Origin: an uncultured bacterium
Lineage (GTDB): Bacteria; Vulcanimicrobiota; CADAWZ01
Direction: 5' to 3'
NCBI GenBank assembly: GCA_949288455.1
Contig: CASEKF010000016.1
Location: 1-59,306 of the forward strand
DNA: 59,306 bases
Made by a program: the position numbers and the translations under genes. Below, piece after piece: positions 27,305 to 34,667 of the stretch. Position 1 is the stretch's first letter. Every line of letters starts with the position of its first letter. The notes beneath the pieces were generated by a model, which worked only from the letters and a program-made list of their open reading frames with translations, ran no database searches and was not told the origin of the DNA.

Positions 27305-27940
27305 TTAGTCTGTCTGTTTTAGCGTTTTATGATGTTCATACCATCCGTATAATTCTTTTTGCAGCGGAATTTTCAGTTCTTGATCTATATATATGTCAAA
27401 ATAAGGAGGAGTCAAGCCGTTATATAGGCCTAGCGCCGTGACGGTAGACTGCTCTTGAGTATGGTAACATTTCCAGGTTACGGTGCCTAGAGAATCTCCG
27501 CTTTGCACCCTATATATTTTTATTTTGTCTTGCGTTATGCCGCCGTATTCTTTGTCCTTGTTTTTTGTTTTGTCTTGCCGGCTTTGGATAGATTGAACTT
27601 GAGTCGCTTCAGTTTTACTTTGATCCGAGCTTATATCCCCCATACCTATTCCTTCATGTTCCGAAGGAATAAGTAGACGCTCCTCAAGAACCGATACTCT
27701 TTGCGATAGTTCTTTTATTTCTTTTTGACTTGCGCCTGCGAAAGGATGAAAAATATTTAAAATTATTAGGATAGACAATAAGGATATAATGATATAGTCT
27801 TTTTTTGAAAAGTTATTCAGATTTTGTATATTTGACAATATTTTTTCTTGATTTCGCTCGAAAAACTTGTTTTTTAAAATTTCGTCTTTGGATAGTTTGC
27901 CTTCCTCAGAAGCATTTTCTTTCTTTTCCATTTTTTTCAT
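27305..27940 (-). CDS. Membrane-anchored LysM-domain protein
   Basis: 211 residues: a charged cytoplasmic N-terminus (about 48), one membrane helix (IIISLLSILIILNIF), a coiled-coil stretch (EIKELSQRVSVLEERL), then a low-complexity linker and a LysM domain (YRVQSGDSLGTVTWKCYH... IYIDQELKIPL). LysM binds peptidoglycan or other N-acetylglucosamine glycans. Between thrC and wzm/wzt, it may link export to the wall. Confidence 0.82.
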   Translation of the reverse strand: MKKMEKKENASEEGKLSKDEILKNKFFERNQEKILSNIQNLNNFSKKDYIIISLLSILIILNIFHPFAGASQKEIKELSQRVSVLEERLLIPSEHEGIGMGDISSDQSKTEATQVQSIQSRQDKTKNKDKEYGGITQDKIKIYRVQSGDSLGTVTWKCYHTQEQSTVTALGLYNGLTPPYFDIYIDQELKIPLQKELYGWYEHHKTLKQTD

Positions 27941-27961
27941 CCTTTTACGTTTTGGATTCTT

Positions 27962-29200
27962 TTATATATACTTTGTCAATTCTGTTAGAGAAGGCTCGAT
28001 TACAATCGGGGATCCCGCGGCTTTTAAGGCTGAATCGATATCTTTTAGTCCGTTGCCGGTCGCAATACAGACTACGGTTTCTTCCGGTTTAAGGTTCCCG
28101 GTTTTCGCTAATTCTTCCGCCCCTGCCGCCGATGCGGCCCCGGCAGGTTCTGTGAATACGCCGGTATTACGCGCGATAGTTTCGATTGATTTCAATATAT
28201 GTTCATCGTTCACTTCTACGCATATACCTTTGGATTCTAATATCGCTTTAACCGCTCCTATACCGTCTCTTGGCAAGTTTACCGAAATGCTGTCGGCTAA
28301 TGTGGAGGCTTCGGTTTTTTCAATAATTATTGAATTTAAGGAACTTTTCTTAAGGCTTTTTGATACCGCGGAGCTTTTGTTTGACTGTACTGCGCATAAT
28401 CTGGGCAGTTTGTCTATCAGCCCGGTTCTATAAAGATCCATAAAACCTTTCCAGATTCCGCTTATTATATTCCCGTCTCCTACCGGAACTACAACCCAAT
28501 CAGGCGCCTGCCAATAGAGTTGTTCGGCTATTTCCATTGCGCAGCTTTTTTTCCCTTCTCTTGTGAAAGGATTGTAACCCGTATTTCTATTAAACCATTT
28601 ATAACGGATAGACGCTTCATGGCAGAGATCAAACGCTTGATCGTAAGAGCCTCTGACGGCTATAACCTTTGCTCCGTAAAGAAGAAGCTGAGCTATTTTT
28701 GCTTTAGGAGCTTTTTCTGGCACAAAAATTATAGGAGATATGCCTAAACTTGCGGATAAACATGCCATTGAAGAACCCGCGTTGCCCGTCGACGCTCCGG
28801 CGATTTTAGAGGCTTTAAGCTCTATAGCCGCCGACAAGGCTATGCTTCCGGCTCTGTCTTTAAGAGAACCGCTCGGGTTCCTGCCTTCGTCTTTTATATA
28901 TAAATTTTCATGTCCTAATTTTTTACCGAGTCTCTTGGCCATATACAGAGGAGTCCAGCCGATCTGAAGAGGCGAACGTATAGCGTCGTCGCCAACTGGA
29001 TAAAGCGGAGCGTATCTCCAAATGCTTTTATCTTTGTTTTCCGCAAGATTTTTCCTTGTAAGCTGTTTGGCTATGGCTTCATAGTCGTATATAATTTCCG
29101 TATTTTGTCCGCATTTTTCGCAGACATATACGATTTTGCCGGGTTGCAAAGAGATCTCATGTCCGCAGGCCATGCATTTATATCCGATCGCGTAGTTCAT
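27962..29200 (-). CDS. thrC: Threonine synthase
   Basis: PLP-dependent conversion of O-phosphohomoserine to threonine. The 412-residue protein has an N-terminal zinc-ribbon (CMACGHE and CEKCGQN) typical of one threonine-synthase class, the PLP lysine in NPSGSLKDRAGS (about 115), and STGNAGSSMACLSA as phosphate loop. GGAGAATG-type site precedes the ATG. It heads a unit with lysM-wzm-wzt. Related threonine dehydratases cannot be fully excluded, but the zinc ribbon favours ThrC. Confidence 0.9.
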   Translation of the reverse strand: MNYAIGYKCMACGHEISLQPGKIVYVCEKCGQNTEIIYDYEAIAKQLTRKNLAENKDKSIWRYAPLYPVGDDAIRSPLQIGWTPLYMAKRLGKKLGHENLYIKDEGRNPSGSLKDRAGSIALSAAIELKASKIAGASTGNAGSSMACLSASLGISPIIFVPEKAPKAKIAQLLLYGAKVIAVRGSYDQAFDLCHEASIRYKWFNRNTGYNPFTREGKKSCAMEIAEQLYWQAPDWVVVPVGDGNIISGIWKGFMDLYRTGLIDKLPRLCAVQSNKSSAVSKSLKKSSLNSIIIEKTEASTLADSISVNLPRDGIGAVKAILESKGICVEVNDEHILKSIETIARNTGVFTEPAGAASAAGAEELAKTGNLKPEETVVCIATGNGLKDIDSALKAAGSPIVIEPSLTELTKYI

Positions 29201-29326
29201 TTCATTCTCCTGTCATTAGTATGAGGCGATTGTAGCGGCGTCTTCGCGTCCGGGGTAGCGAATGGTACGCCGCATAATATCCCCGTTAAAATTTTAGGCT
29301 TTAAAGGTTGAGTTTTGTCGCCTTGA

Positions 29327-30268
29327 CTATTTTGATATGCGCGTGCCTGTTTTTCCGTCTACTGCGGCTTTGATATTTGGAGGATTTGTAATTATAACTT
29401 GTTCTCCTCCATTCTCAAGGAACGATATGGCGGCTTTGATTTTAGGCAGCATACTTCCCGGCTTAAAATGGCCTTCTTCCATATATTTTTTGATTTCGTC
29501 CAGCGTGACTGAGTTTAATTCTTGTTGATTCGGAGTTCCATAGTTTAGGCAGACTTTTTCCACCGCGGTAGATATAACGAAAATATCGCTTTTTACTTTA
29601 GCGGCTAGAAGAGCGGAAGCATAATCCTTATCTATTACCGCGGCTATTCCTTCAAGGTCTTGATTCTCGTTTTCTATCACCGGAATGCCTCCTCCGCCTG
29701 CGCATATAACGATGAATCCTTCTTTAATCAGCGTTTTGATCGCTTCTTCTTCGACTATTTTAACGGGCATGGGAGAAGCTACGACTCTTCTATATCCTCT
29801 TCCGGAGTCCTCAGCCATAATCCATCCGCTTTTTTCCCTTTCTTCCGCTTCCTGTTTAGTATAAAACGAACCTATCGGTTTTGTCGGATGAGTAAAAGCC
29901 GGATCGTTTTTATCTACTATAACTTGCGTAACTACGGTGACAGCGTGTTTATTGATATGTCTTTTTTTCATTATGTTTCCAAGAGCTTGCTGAAAATTAT
30001 ATCCTAACGCTCCCTGAGTGTCTGCTCCGCATGAATCAAGCGGCACTTCATGGATAGAATTTCTGGCGAGTTCGGATCTTAGCAGTATAAATCCTACCTG
30101 AGGCCCGTTTCCATGGGTTATTACTACGTTGTATCCGCTTTCTATTAAATCGGCTATATGTTCGCATGATTCATAAGCGGCAAGATATTGATCATGTACC
30201 GATTGGCGTCGTTTATCTTTTATAAGAGAGTTTCCCCCTAAAGCTATTACGGCTAATTTACTTTTCAT
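29327..30268 (-). CDS. arcC: Carbamate kinase
   Basis: Makes ATP from carbamoyl phosphate. The 313 residues carry amino-acid kinase motifs: VIALGGNSLI, NVVITHGNGPQVG, VASPMPVKIVE and VICAGGGGIPV, and a C-terminal PPNIKAAVDGKTGT. No arginine deiminase or ornithine carbamoyltransferase gene is adjacent, so the source of carbamoyl phosphate is unknown. GGAGGGTATTATA precedes the ATG. Identification is certain. Confidence 0.97.
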   Translation of the reverse strand: MKSKLAVIALGGNSLIKDKRRQSVHDQYLAAYESCEHIADLIESGYNVVITHGNGPQVGFILLRSELARNSIHEVPLDSCGADTQGALGYNFQQALGNIMKKRHINKHAVTVVTQVIVDKNDPAFTHPTKPIGSFYTKQEAEEREKSGWIMAEDSGRGYRRVVASPMPVKIVEEEAIKTLIKEGFIVICAGGGGIPVIENENQDLEGIAAVIDKDYASALLAAKVKSDIFVISTAVEKVCLNYGTPNQQELNSVTLDEIKKYMEEGHFKPGSMLPKIKAAISFLENGGEQVIITNPPNIKAAVDGKTGTRISK

Positions 30269-30384
30269 TATAATACCCTCCTGGCGCTTTTTCCGCGTTT
30301 TTTTTACTCGCGGTTTAGTTATGGCTAAGCGAACGCTGTTTGTGATTTTGCTTATGCCTTTTTTCTTTTAATATGGTTTTATAG

Positions 30385-31938
30385 CTATATATTGCGAATA
30401 TTAGATAAGTTAGAGGCAATTTTGTCGTTTTGTTTTATCATCAAGTTTAGTTCGTTGGGTTCTTCCGAATAGGCTAAAGCCGTTTCTTCGTTAATAAGGC
30501 CTTCTTCTAGTTTCTTGATAAAAGATTGATTAAAAGTTATCATTCCTTCAAGAGAACCTTCTTTTACGTATTGGTAAATTTCATGATAAGAGCTTGTTCT
30601 TATAAGACTTGCTATCGTGGAAGTAACGTACATTATTTCAGGTACAAGCACTCGTTTTTCCATATCTGCCGAAGGAATTAACTTATGTGATAATATGCCG
30701 TTTAAAGTTTCGGCCAACGTAGCGCATATACTCATTCTTTCAGACGGCTGAAACATATCTAGTATTCTGCCTATAGTTTGAATCGAGTTAGGCGAATGGA
30801 GCGTCGAAATAACTAAATGCCCGGTTTCAGCGGCTTTTAGAGCTTGCAGAGTCGTTTCCTGATCCCTTAATTCTCCTAATATGATGACGTCCGGATCTTG
30901 TCTTAGCGCGGCTCTCATCCCTTCGGCATAAGATTCTGTGTCTATTCCGACTTCCCGTTGAGATATAACGGATTCTTTATCCTGAAATATATATTCTATA
31001 GGATCTTCCAGAGTTATGATATGATATTTTGAAGAATTATTGAGATATTCCACCATAGCCGCCATAGAAGTTGATTTGCCTGATCCCGTAGGACCGGTAA
31101 GAAGGAATAAACCGTTTGTGAACGAGAGAGCTTGTTTTATGCTTTCCGGTATTCCAAGTTCTTCTATAGACGGTATTTTGGTTTTTACCAGTCTTAGCGA
31201 AGCGGCGATAGTTCCTCTTTGCAGGTATACGTTTGTCCTAAATCTGCCTTGTTTTTCTTGAAAGGAAAAATCTATGTCCTTTCCCAGCGCCAATTTATTC
31301 TTCTGTTTATTTGTCAGCAAGGGAAGGATTAAGCGTTTTGCGTCGTTTGAAGTAAGCGATTGATCGCCTACCGGGACAAGTTCTCCTTCAATTCTGATCA
31401 TTGGAGGAGCTCCTACTTTTAAGTGCATATCGGATCCGTTATGTTGGTATTGCAGCTGCAATAAATCCGGAAGTTCCGCCTGTAGTTCGGATTTTTCCGG
31501 TATATTGCTTAAAATGCCGAAGGGATCGTCCGATTCGCCGGGAATCGGTTGGTCGATTGACGTTTTTACGTCTTTTCCTGACGACGAAATAAGACTTAGC
31601 TCTTTTATTTCTTGTTTTCTAAGATCCGATTCCCTCTGTAATTCAGTTACGGCCTGTTTTAGTTCCGAGATCTGAATTCCTATTTCCTGCAGCGGATTTA
31701 ACCCTCTTTGCTGGGGAAATTGCGCTTGCCGTTGAGGGTATTGCTGCTGGATTGGAGCGGCTTGCCGAATATTCCCTTGCTGCTTTATGATTTGAGGAGA
31801 GACGTTCTTTGGGCGAGCCGAGGAAGGACTTGACGATACTTGCGATCTTCCCGCAGGCTTTTGTCCGGCGTTTATTTCAGGATCTCCTTTCAACTTGTTC
31901 AAGTCATATTGAGAGGAAGGAGTCATATTATCGTCCAT
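30385..31938 (-). CDS. pilT: PilT-like ATPase with long N-terminal extension
   Basis: Retraction ATPase of type IV pili or a related motor. The 517 residues begin with about 150 extra residues rich in Gln/Pro/Ser and a coiled coil (IQISELKQAVTELQRESD), absent from ordinary PilT (about 350). The PilT core follows: SDMHLKVGAPPMIRIEGE, Walker A GPTGSGKST at 282-290, RAALRQDPDVIILGELRD and ETGHLVISTLHSPN (Asp and His boxes). GGGAG precedes the ATG. No pilus genes are adjacent. Confidence 0.9.
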   Translation of the reverse strand: MDDNMTPSSQYDLNKLKGDPEINAGQKPAGRSQVSSSPSSARPKNVSPQIIKQQGNIRQAAPIQQQYPQRQAQFPQQRGLNPLQEIGIQISELKQAVTELQRESDLRKQEIKELSLISSSGKDVKTSIDQPIPGESDDPFGILSNIPEKSELQAELPDLLQLQYQHNGSDMHLKVGAPPMIRIEGELVPVGDQSLTSNDAKRLILPLLTNKQKNKLALGKDIDFSFQEKQGRFRTNVYLQRGTIAASLRLVKTKIPSIEELGIPESIKQALSFTNGLFLLTGPTGSGKSTSMAAMVEYLNNSSKYHIITLEDPIEYIFQDKESVISQREVGIDTESYAEGMRAALRQDPDVIILGELRDQETTLQALKAAETGHLVISTLHSPNSIQTIGRILDMFQPSERMSICATLAETLNGILSHKLIPSADMEKRVLVPEIMYVTSTIASLIRTSSYHEIYQYVKEGSLEGMITFNQSFIKKLEEGLINEETALAYSEEPNELNLMIKQNDKIASNLSNIRNI

Positions 31939-32107
31939 GTTTGTTCTCCCTTTTTATAAATAGTCCTATGAATGGCTTGGTTACAGAATATTTTATTCCC
32001 TTAGAGAAGACGTTTTTCCTATTGCTTCAATTAAATATTTTTATAGACCTTATTTTTCCCTCCGGCGTTTCCCTTTTTTGCTTGAGGCTTTTGCGCCGAT
32101 CCTTGAT

Positions 32108-32137
32108 TTGACATTTTATAGATTTTTATTGTATGAT
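32108..32137 (+). promoter_or_regulatory. Predicted promoter for the phosphoesterase-RNase Z-like unit
   Basis: TTGACA (32108-32113), 18-bp spacer, TATGAT (32132-32137). It lies in the 234-bp gap divergent from the pilT gene and about 35 bp before the ATG at 32173. Confidence 0.65.
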
Positions 32138-32172
32138 AATAAATTAAAACGGATAGGGAAAATGTTTGAAAC

Positions 32173-32661
32173 ATGGCTTTTAAGGGTTTTATTTTTTCTG
32201 ATACTCATTGGAGTTCTTCCGCAGAGATACCTGATTTTGTTTTTGATTTGATATCTAAGTGCGATTTTTGCATACATGCCGGAGATTGGGTCGACGTTTC
32301 GGCCGTAGAGATATTTTCTTCTTTTTCTTCTCTTTTTGCCGTTTGCGGAAATTGCGATTATTCGGACGTGCGTAGGACGCTGCCTTGCTCCAGGTCGGTA
32401 GATATAGGAGGCGTAAAAATAGGCTTAACTCATGGCAGGCGAAAAAGTTCCGATGTTAAACGGGATCTTTTAGCGGAATTCTCAGGCGTGGACTTAATCG
32501 TTTTCGGTCATTCTCATGTTCCTTTTTACGAAAAAGAACGCTCAGCGGTTTTTTTTAACCCCGGAAGTCTTTCGTTTCCAAGAGGAGGATTTAGTCCTTC
32601 TTTTGGAGTTATGGAAATTGACGACGATTCCAAATTTACCGTAAGGCATATTTTTATTTAA
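32173..32661 (+). CDS. YfcE/MJ0936-type metallophosphoesterase
   Basis: A 162-residue calcineurin-like phosphoesterase with all five boxes in order: DTH at 10-12, AGDWVD, GNCD, GHSH and FNPGS. YfcE-type enzymes hydrolyse phosphodiesters with a manganese-dependent two-metal site; the natural substrate is unsettled. The ATG at 32173 has a weak AGGGAAA before it. It is followed 17 bp later by an RNase Z-like gene. Confidence 0.88.
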   Translation: MAFKGFIFSDTHWSSSAEIPDFVFDLISKCDFCIHAGDWVDVSAVEIFSSFSSLFAVCGNCDYSDVRRTLPCSRSVDIGGVKIGLTHGRRKSSDVKRDLLAEFSGVDLIVFGHSHVPFYEKERSAVFFNPGSLSFPRGGFSPSFGVMEIDDDSKFTVRHIFI

Positions 32662-32678
32662 TAGGGGAGAAAGAATTT

Positions 32679-33674
32679 ATGAATGTCCGCCTTGTAAACG
32701 ATTTAACGCAAGATCCGCTTTTATACGCAAGCTTTGATTCTTCTTCTGAGAGTCTATTGCTGGATTGCGGATATATGTTTGGTCTTTCCTTGAGGGAAAT
32801 TCAGAAAATTTCTTCGATTTTTGTGTCTCATACGCATTTTGATCATTTCATGGGTTTCGATCACATGCTTAGGATGAGAATAGAGCAGAATAGAGACGTC
32901 GAAATATTTGGACCTTCAGGTTTTATCTTTCAAGCGGCGGGAAAACTTTCCGGTTATTCATGGAATTTATGTTCCGATTTAAATTTGAATTTTATTGTTT
33001 TTGAGATCGAGCCTCCGGTTATAAAAAAGACGGTTTTAAAAGCTCAGGAAGCATATAAGCTTGGAGAAATAGAAATTCTGCCTTACGACGCCGTTTTGGC
33101 AAAGAAAAATAATTTTATCGTAAAAACTGCGATAATGGATCATATAATTCCGTCGTTGGCTTTTTCGATAAAAGAAATCGATTCGCTTAAAGTAGACGGC
33201 GAAGCGCTTGCTTCGATCGGCGCGCAGCCTGGGCCATGGCTTGGGGAACTTAAAAGAGACGCTTTAGCGGGTCATGATTTAAACGGAGAAATTGAGTTTT
33301 CAAACGGAATCGTATTTGAACGAAGGAAGCTTGCCGAGCTTTTATTTTATCTTAAACGAGGTAAGAAAGTTTCATATATAGTGGACACGGTTTTCTCAGA
33401 CGATATTTTAGAGAAAGCGGTAGAGTTATCTGAAAATAGCGACGAACTTTATTGCGAATGCGCATTTTTAGCCGAGGACGCGGATAAAGCCGCTTCATCC
33501 CATCATCTTACGGCAAGTCAAGCCGCTATTATCGCTAAAGAAGCTAATGTTAAAAAGTTATTTCCCATTCATCTTTCCAAACGATATACCGGACGTTTTA
33601 GAGACGTGTTTCTCGAAGCTCACGGCGTTTTTCCGCATGTATATTTAAGCGGCAAGGGGGAATTTAAAGTTTAA
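32679..33674 (+). CDS. Metallo-beta-lactamase hydrolase, RNase Z-like
   Basis: A 331-residue MBL-fold hydrolase. SHTHFDHFMG is the first metal box and HHLTASQAAIIAKEANVKKL plus IHLSKRY are typical of tRNase Z/ElaC homologues. Several insertions and a weak middle (IKEIDSLKVDGEALASIGAQ) distinguish it from canonical RNase Z, so tRNA 3' processing is plausible but not certain. The preceding AGGGGAG suits the ATG. It ends at a strong shared terminator. Confidence 0.82.
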   Translation: MNVRLVNDLTQDPLLYASFDSSSESLLLDCGYMFGLSLREIQKISSIFVSHTHFDHFMGFDHMLRMRIEQNRDVEIFGPSGFIFQAAGKLSGYSWNLCSDLNLNFIVFEIEPPVIKKTVLKAQEAYKLGEIEILPYDAVLAKKNNFIVKTAIMDHIIPSLAFSIKEIDSLKVDGEALASIGAQPGPWLGELKRDALAGHDLNGEIEFSNGIVFERRKLAELLFYLKRGKKVSYIVDTVFSDDILEKAVELSENSDELYCECAFLAEDADKAASSHHLTASQAAIIAKEANVKKLFPIHLSKRYTGRFRDVFLEAHGVFPHVYLSGKGEFKV

Positions 33675-33730
33675 ATGCTTCAATATCTTCAAATTTTTTT
33701 AAGAAAGGCTCAGAACGATATCGTTTTAAA

Positions 33731-33778
33731 TTAATAATAAAAAATCCGGCGTTTATACGCCGGATTTTTTATTATTAA
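33731..33778. terminator. 22-bp perfect hairpin, bidirectional terminator
   Basis: Arms 33731-33752 and 33757-33778 are perfectly complementary around a TTAT loop, with T/A tracts on both flanks. It separates the RNase Z-like gene (plus) from the 106-residue gene (minus). Confidence 0.92.
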
Positions 33779-33791
33779 TCGGTTATATTAA

Positions 33792-34112
33792 TTAACTCTT
33801 TACATATTCATCCCATTTATTGAACATTTTATCCTGAGTTTTCGCTTTATCTACGGTAACGGTCTGTTGAATTTCATAAATTTTGTTCTGAGTGTCTTGA
33901 ACGATTTTCCATTTGTTCCATTCGGATTTTTCAGCGGCCGCCTGCATGCTTAGCTGAGTCTGCTCTATGTTGATTTGGCTATTCTGCAACATTTGCTGCG
34001 CGTTTATGGCAGTAGTATTTTGACTAATCATAGTACTAATTGCAGACATATAACTATCGCCTGAACCTAAACTACTTGTAAATCCACTTAACATATTACT
34101 TACCCAATTCAT
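33792..34112 (-). CDS. Small helical protein of unknown function
   Basis: 106 residues, no family known to me. The ATG at 34112 is chosen because AAAGGAG lies 8 bp upstream; the TTG 15 bp upstream lies in that site. The N-terminal half is Ser/Gly/Met-rich (MLSGFTSSLGSGDSYMS), and the rest is helical and Gln-rich with a coiled-coil-like pattern (QMLQNSQINIEQTQLSMQAA). No signal peptide. It has an unusually strong promoter with an A tract and a perfect terminator, so it should be highly expressed. Its setting at the flagellar end suggests an exported or filament-associated role, which is inference. Confidence 0.72.
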   Translation of the reverse strand: MNWVSNMLSGFTSSLGSGDSYMSAISTMISQNTTAINAQQMLQNSQINIEQTQLSMQAAAEKSEWNKWKIVQDTQNKIYEIQQTVTVDKAKTQDKMFNKWDEYVKS

Positions 34113-34152
34113 AATTGAAGCTCCTTTCAAATTTTAAACTAACCTTGGTTAT

Positions 34153-34181
34153 ATTATCACACATAATTACATTACTGTCAA
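34153..34181 (-). promoter_or_regulatory. Strong promoter with UP-element-like A tract
   Basis: Minus strand: TTGACA (34176-34181), 17-bp spacer, GATAAT (34153-34158). A run of 14 A's (34190-34203) lies 8 bp upstream of the -35, like an UP element, and GTTAAC-AATAT-GTTAAC lies at 34204-34220 beyond it. Drives the 106-residue protein. Confidence 0.8.
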
Positions 34182-34352
34182 GGGTTGAGTTTTTTTTTTT
34201 TTTGTTAACAATATGTTAACGGTTTTAGTTGCGGTTATGTGGCAAACGAAGCTTTGACGAGAATATCCCCGCTTTAGAGGCGAGGATTAAGCGCTGACAT
34301 TACGCTTCGCTGACTTGATTGAAACGAGTTTGAATCACTTTTGTTAAGCGGG

Positions 34353-34598
34353 TTATTCTTTATTAATAAGACCTTTTTGCATTAGATCCATATATATTTT
34401 CTGGTTGTTTTCATGTACCGTCAATATGACTCCGTCGCGCGCTGCGGTTATGACTATTTCTAGGATTCCCATAACGCACTGAGGAGTTATCGGATTATCC
34501 CACTGTATTTTATCTTTTGTTTTTTCCCATACGTCAAGATACATTCTGTTGAACATGCTGACCATTTCTTCCGGCGTTAATCCAATGTTTGTTTCCAT
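34353..34598 (-). CDS. 81-residue protein at the end of the flagellar operon
   Basis: A small acidic, mostly helical protein (LTPEEMVSMFNRMYLDVWEKTKD) with a hydrophobic stretch (VMGILEIVITAARDGVILTV). No family recognised. It starts 69 bp after flhA on the same strand, with GGAGG-like AAACCT reversed as AGGTTTTGC before the ATG. Being downstream of flhA, it could be a small flagellar export chaperone, but no sequence evidence supports that. Confidence 0.6.
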   Translation of the reverse strand: METNIGLTPEEMVSMFNRMYLDVWEKTKDKIQWDNPITPQCVMGILEIVITAARDGVILTVHENNQKIYMDLMQKGLINKE

Positions 34599-34667
34599 TT
34601 AGCAAAACCTCCGATTTTATTTCGCTGAGCGAGTTATAATTTCTATTTTTCAATTGTCTTTCCTTCC

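Noticed and set aside
34260-34300. CCCCGC...GCGAGG hairpin after the 81-residue gene
   Set aside because: Short, imperfect and lacking a T tract; too weak to call a terminator.
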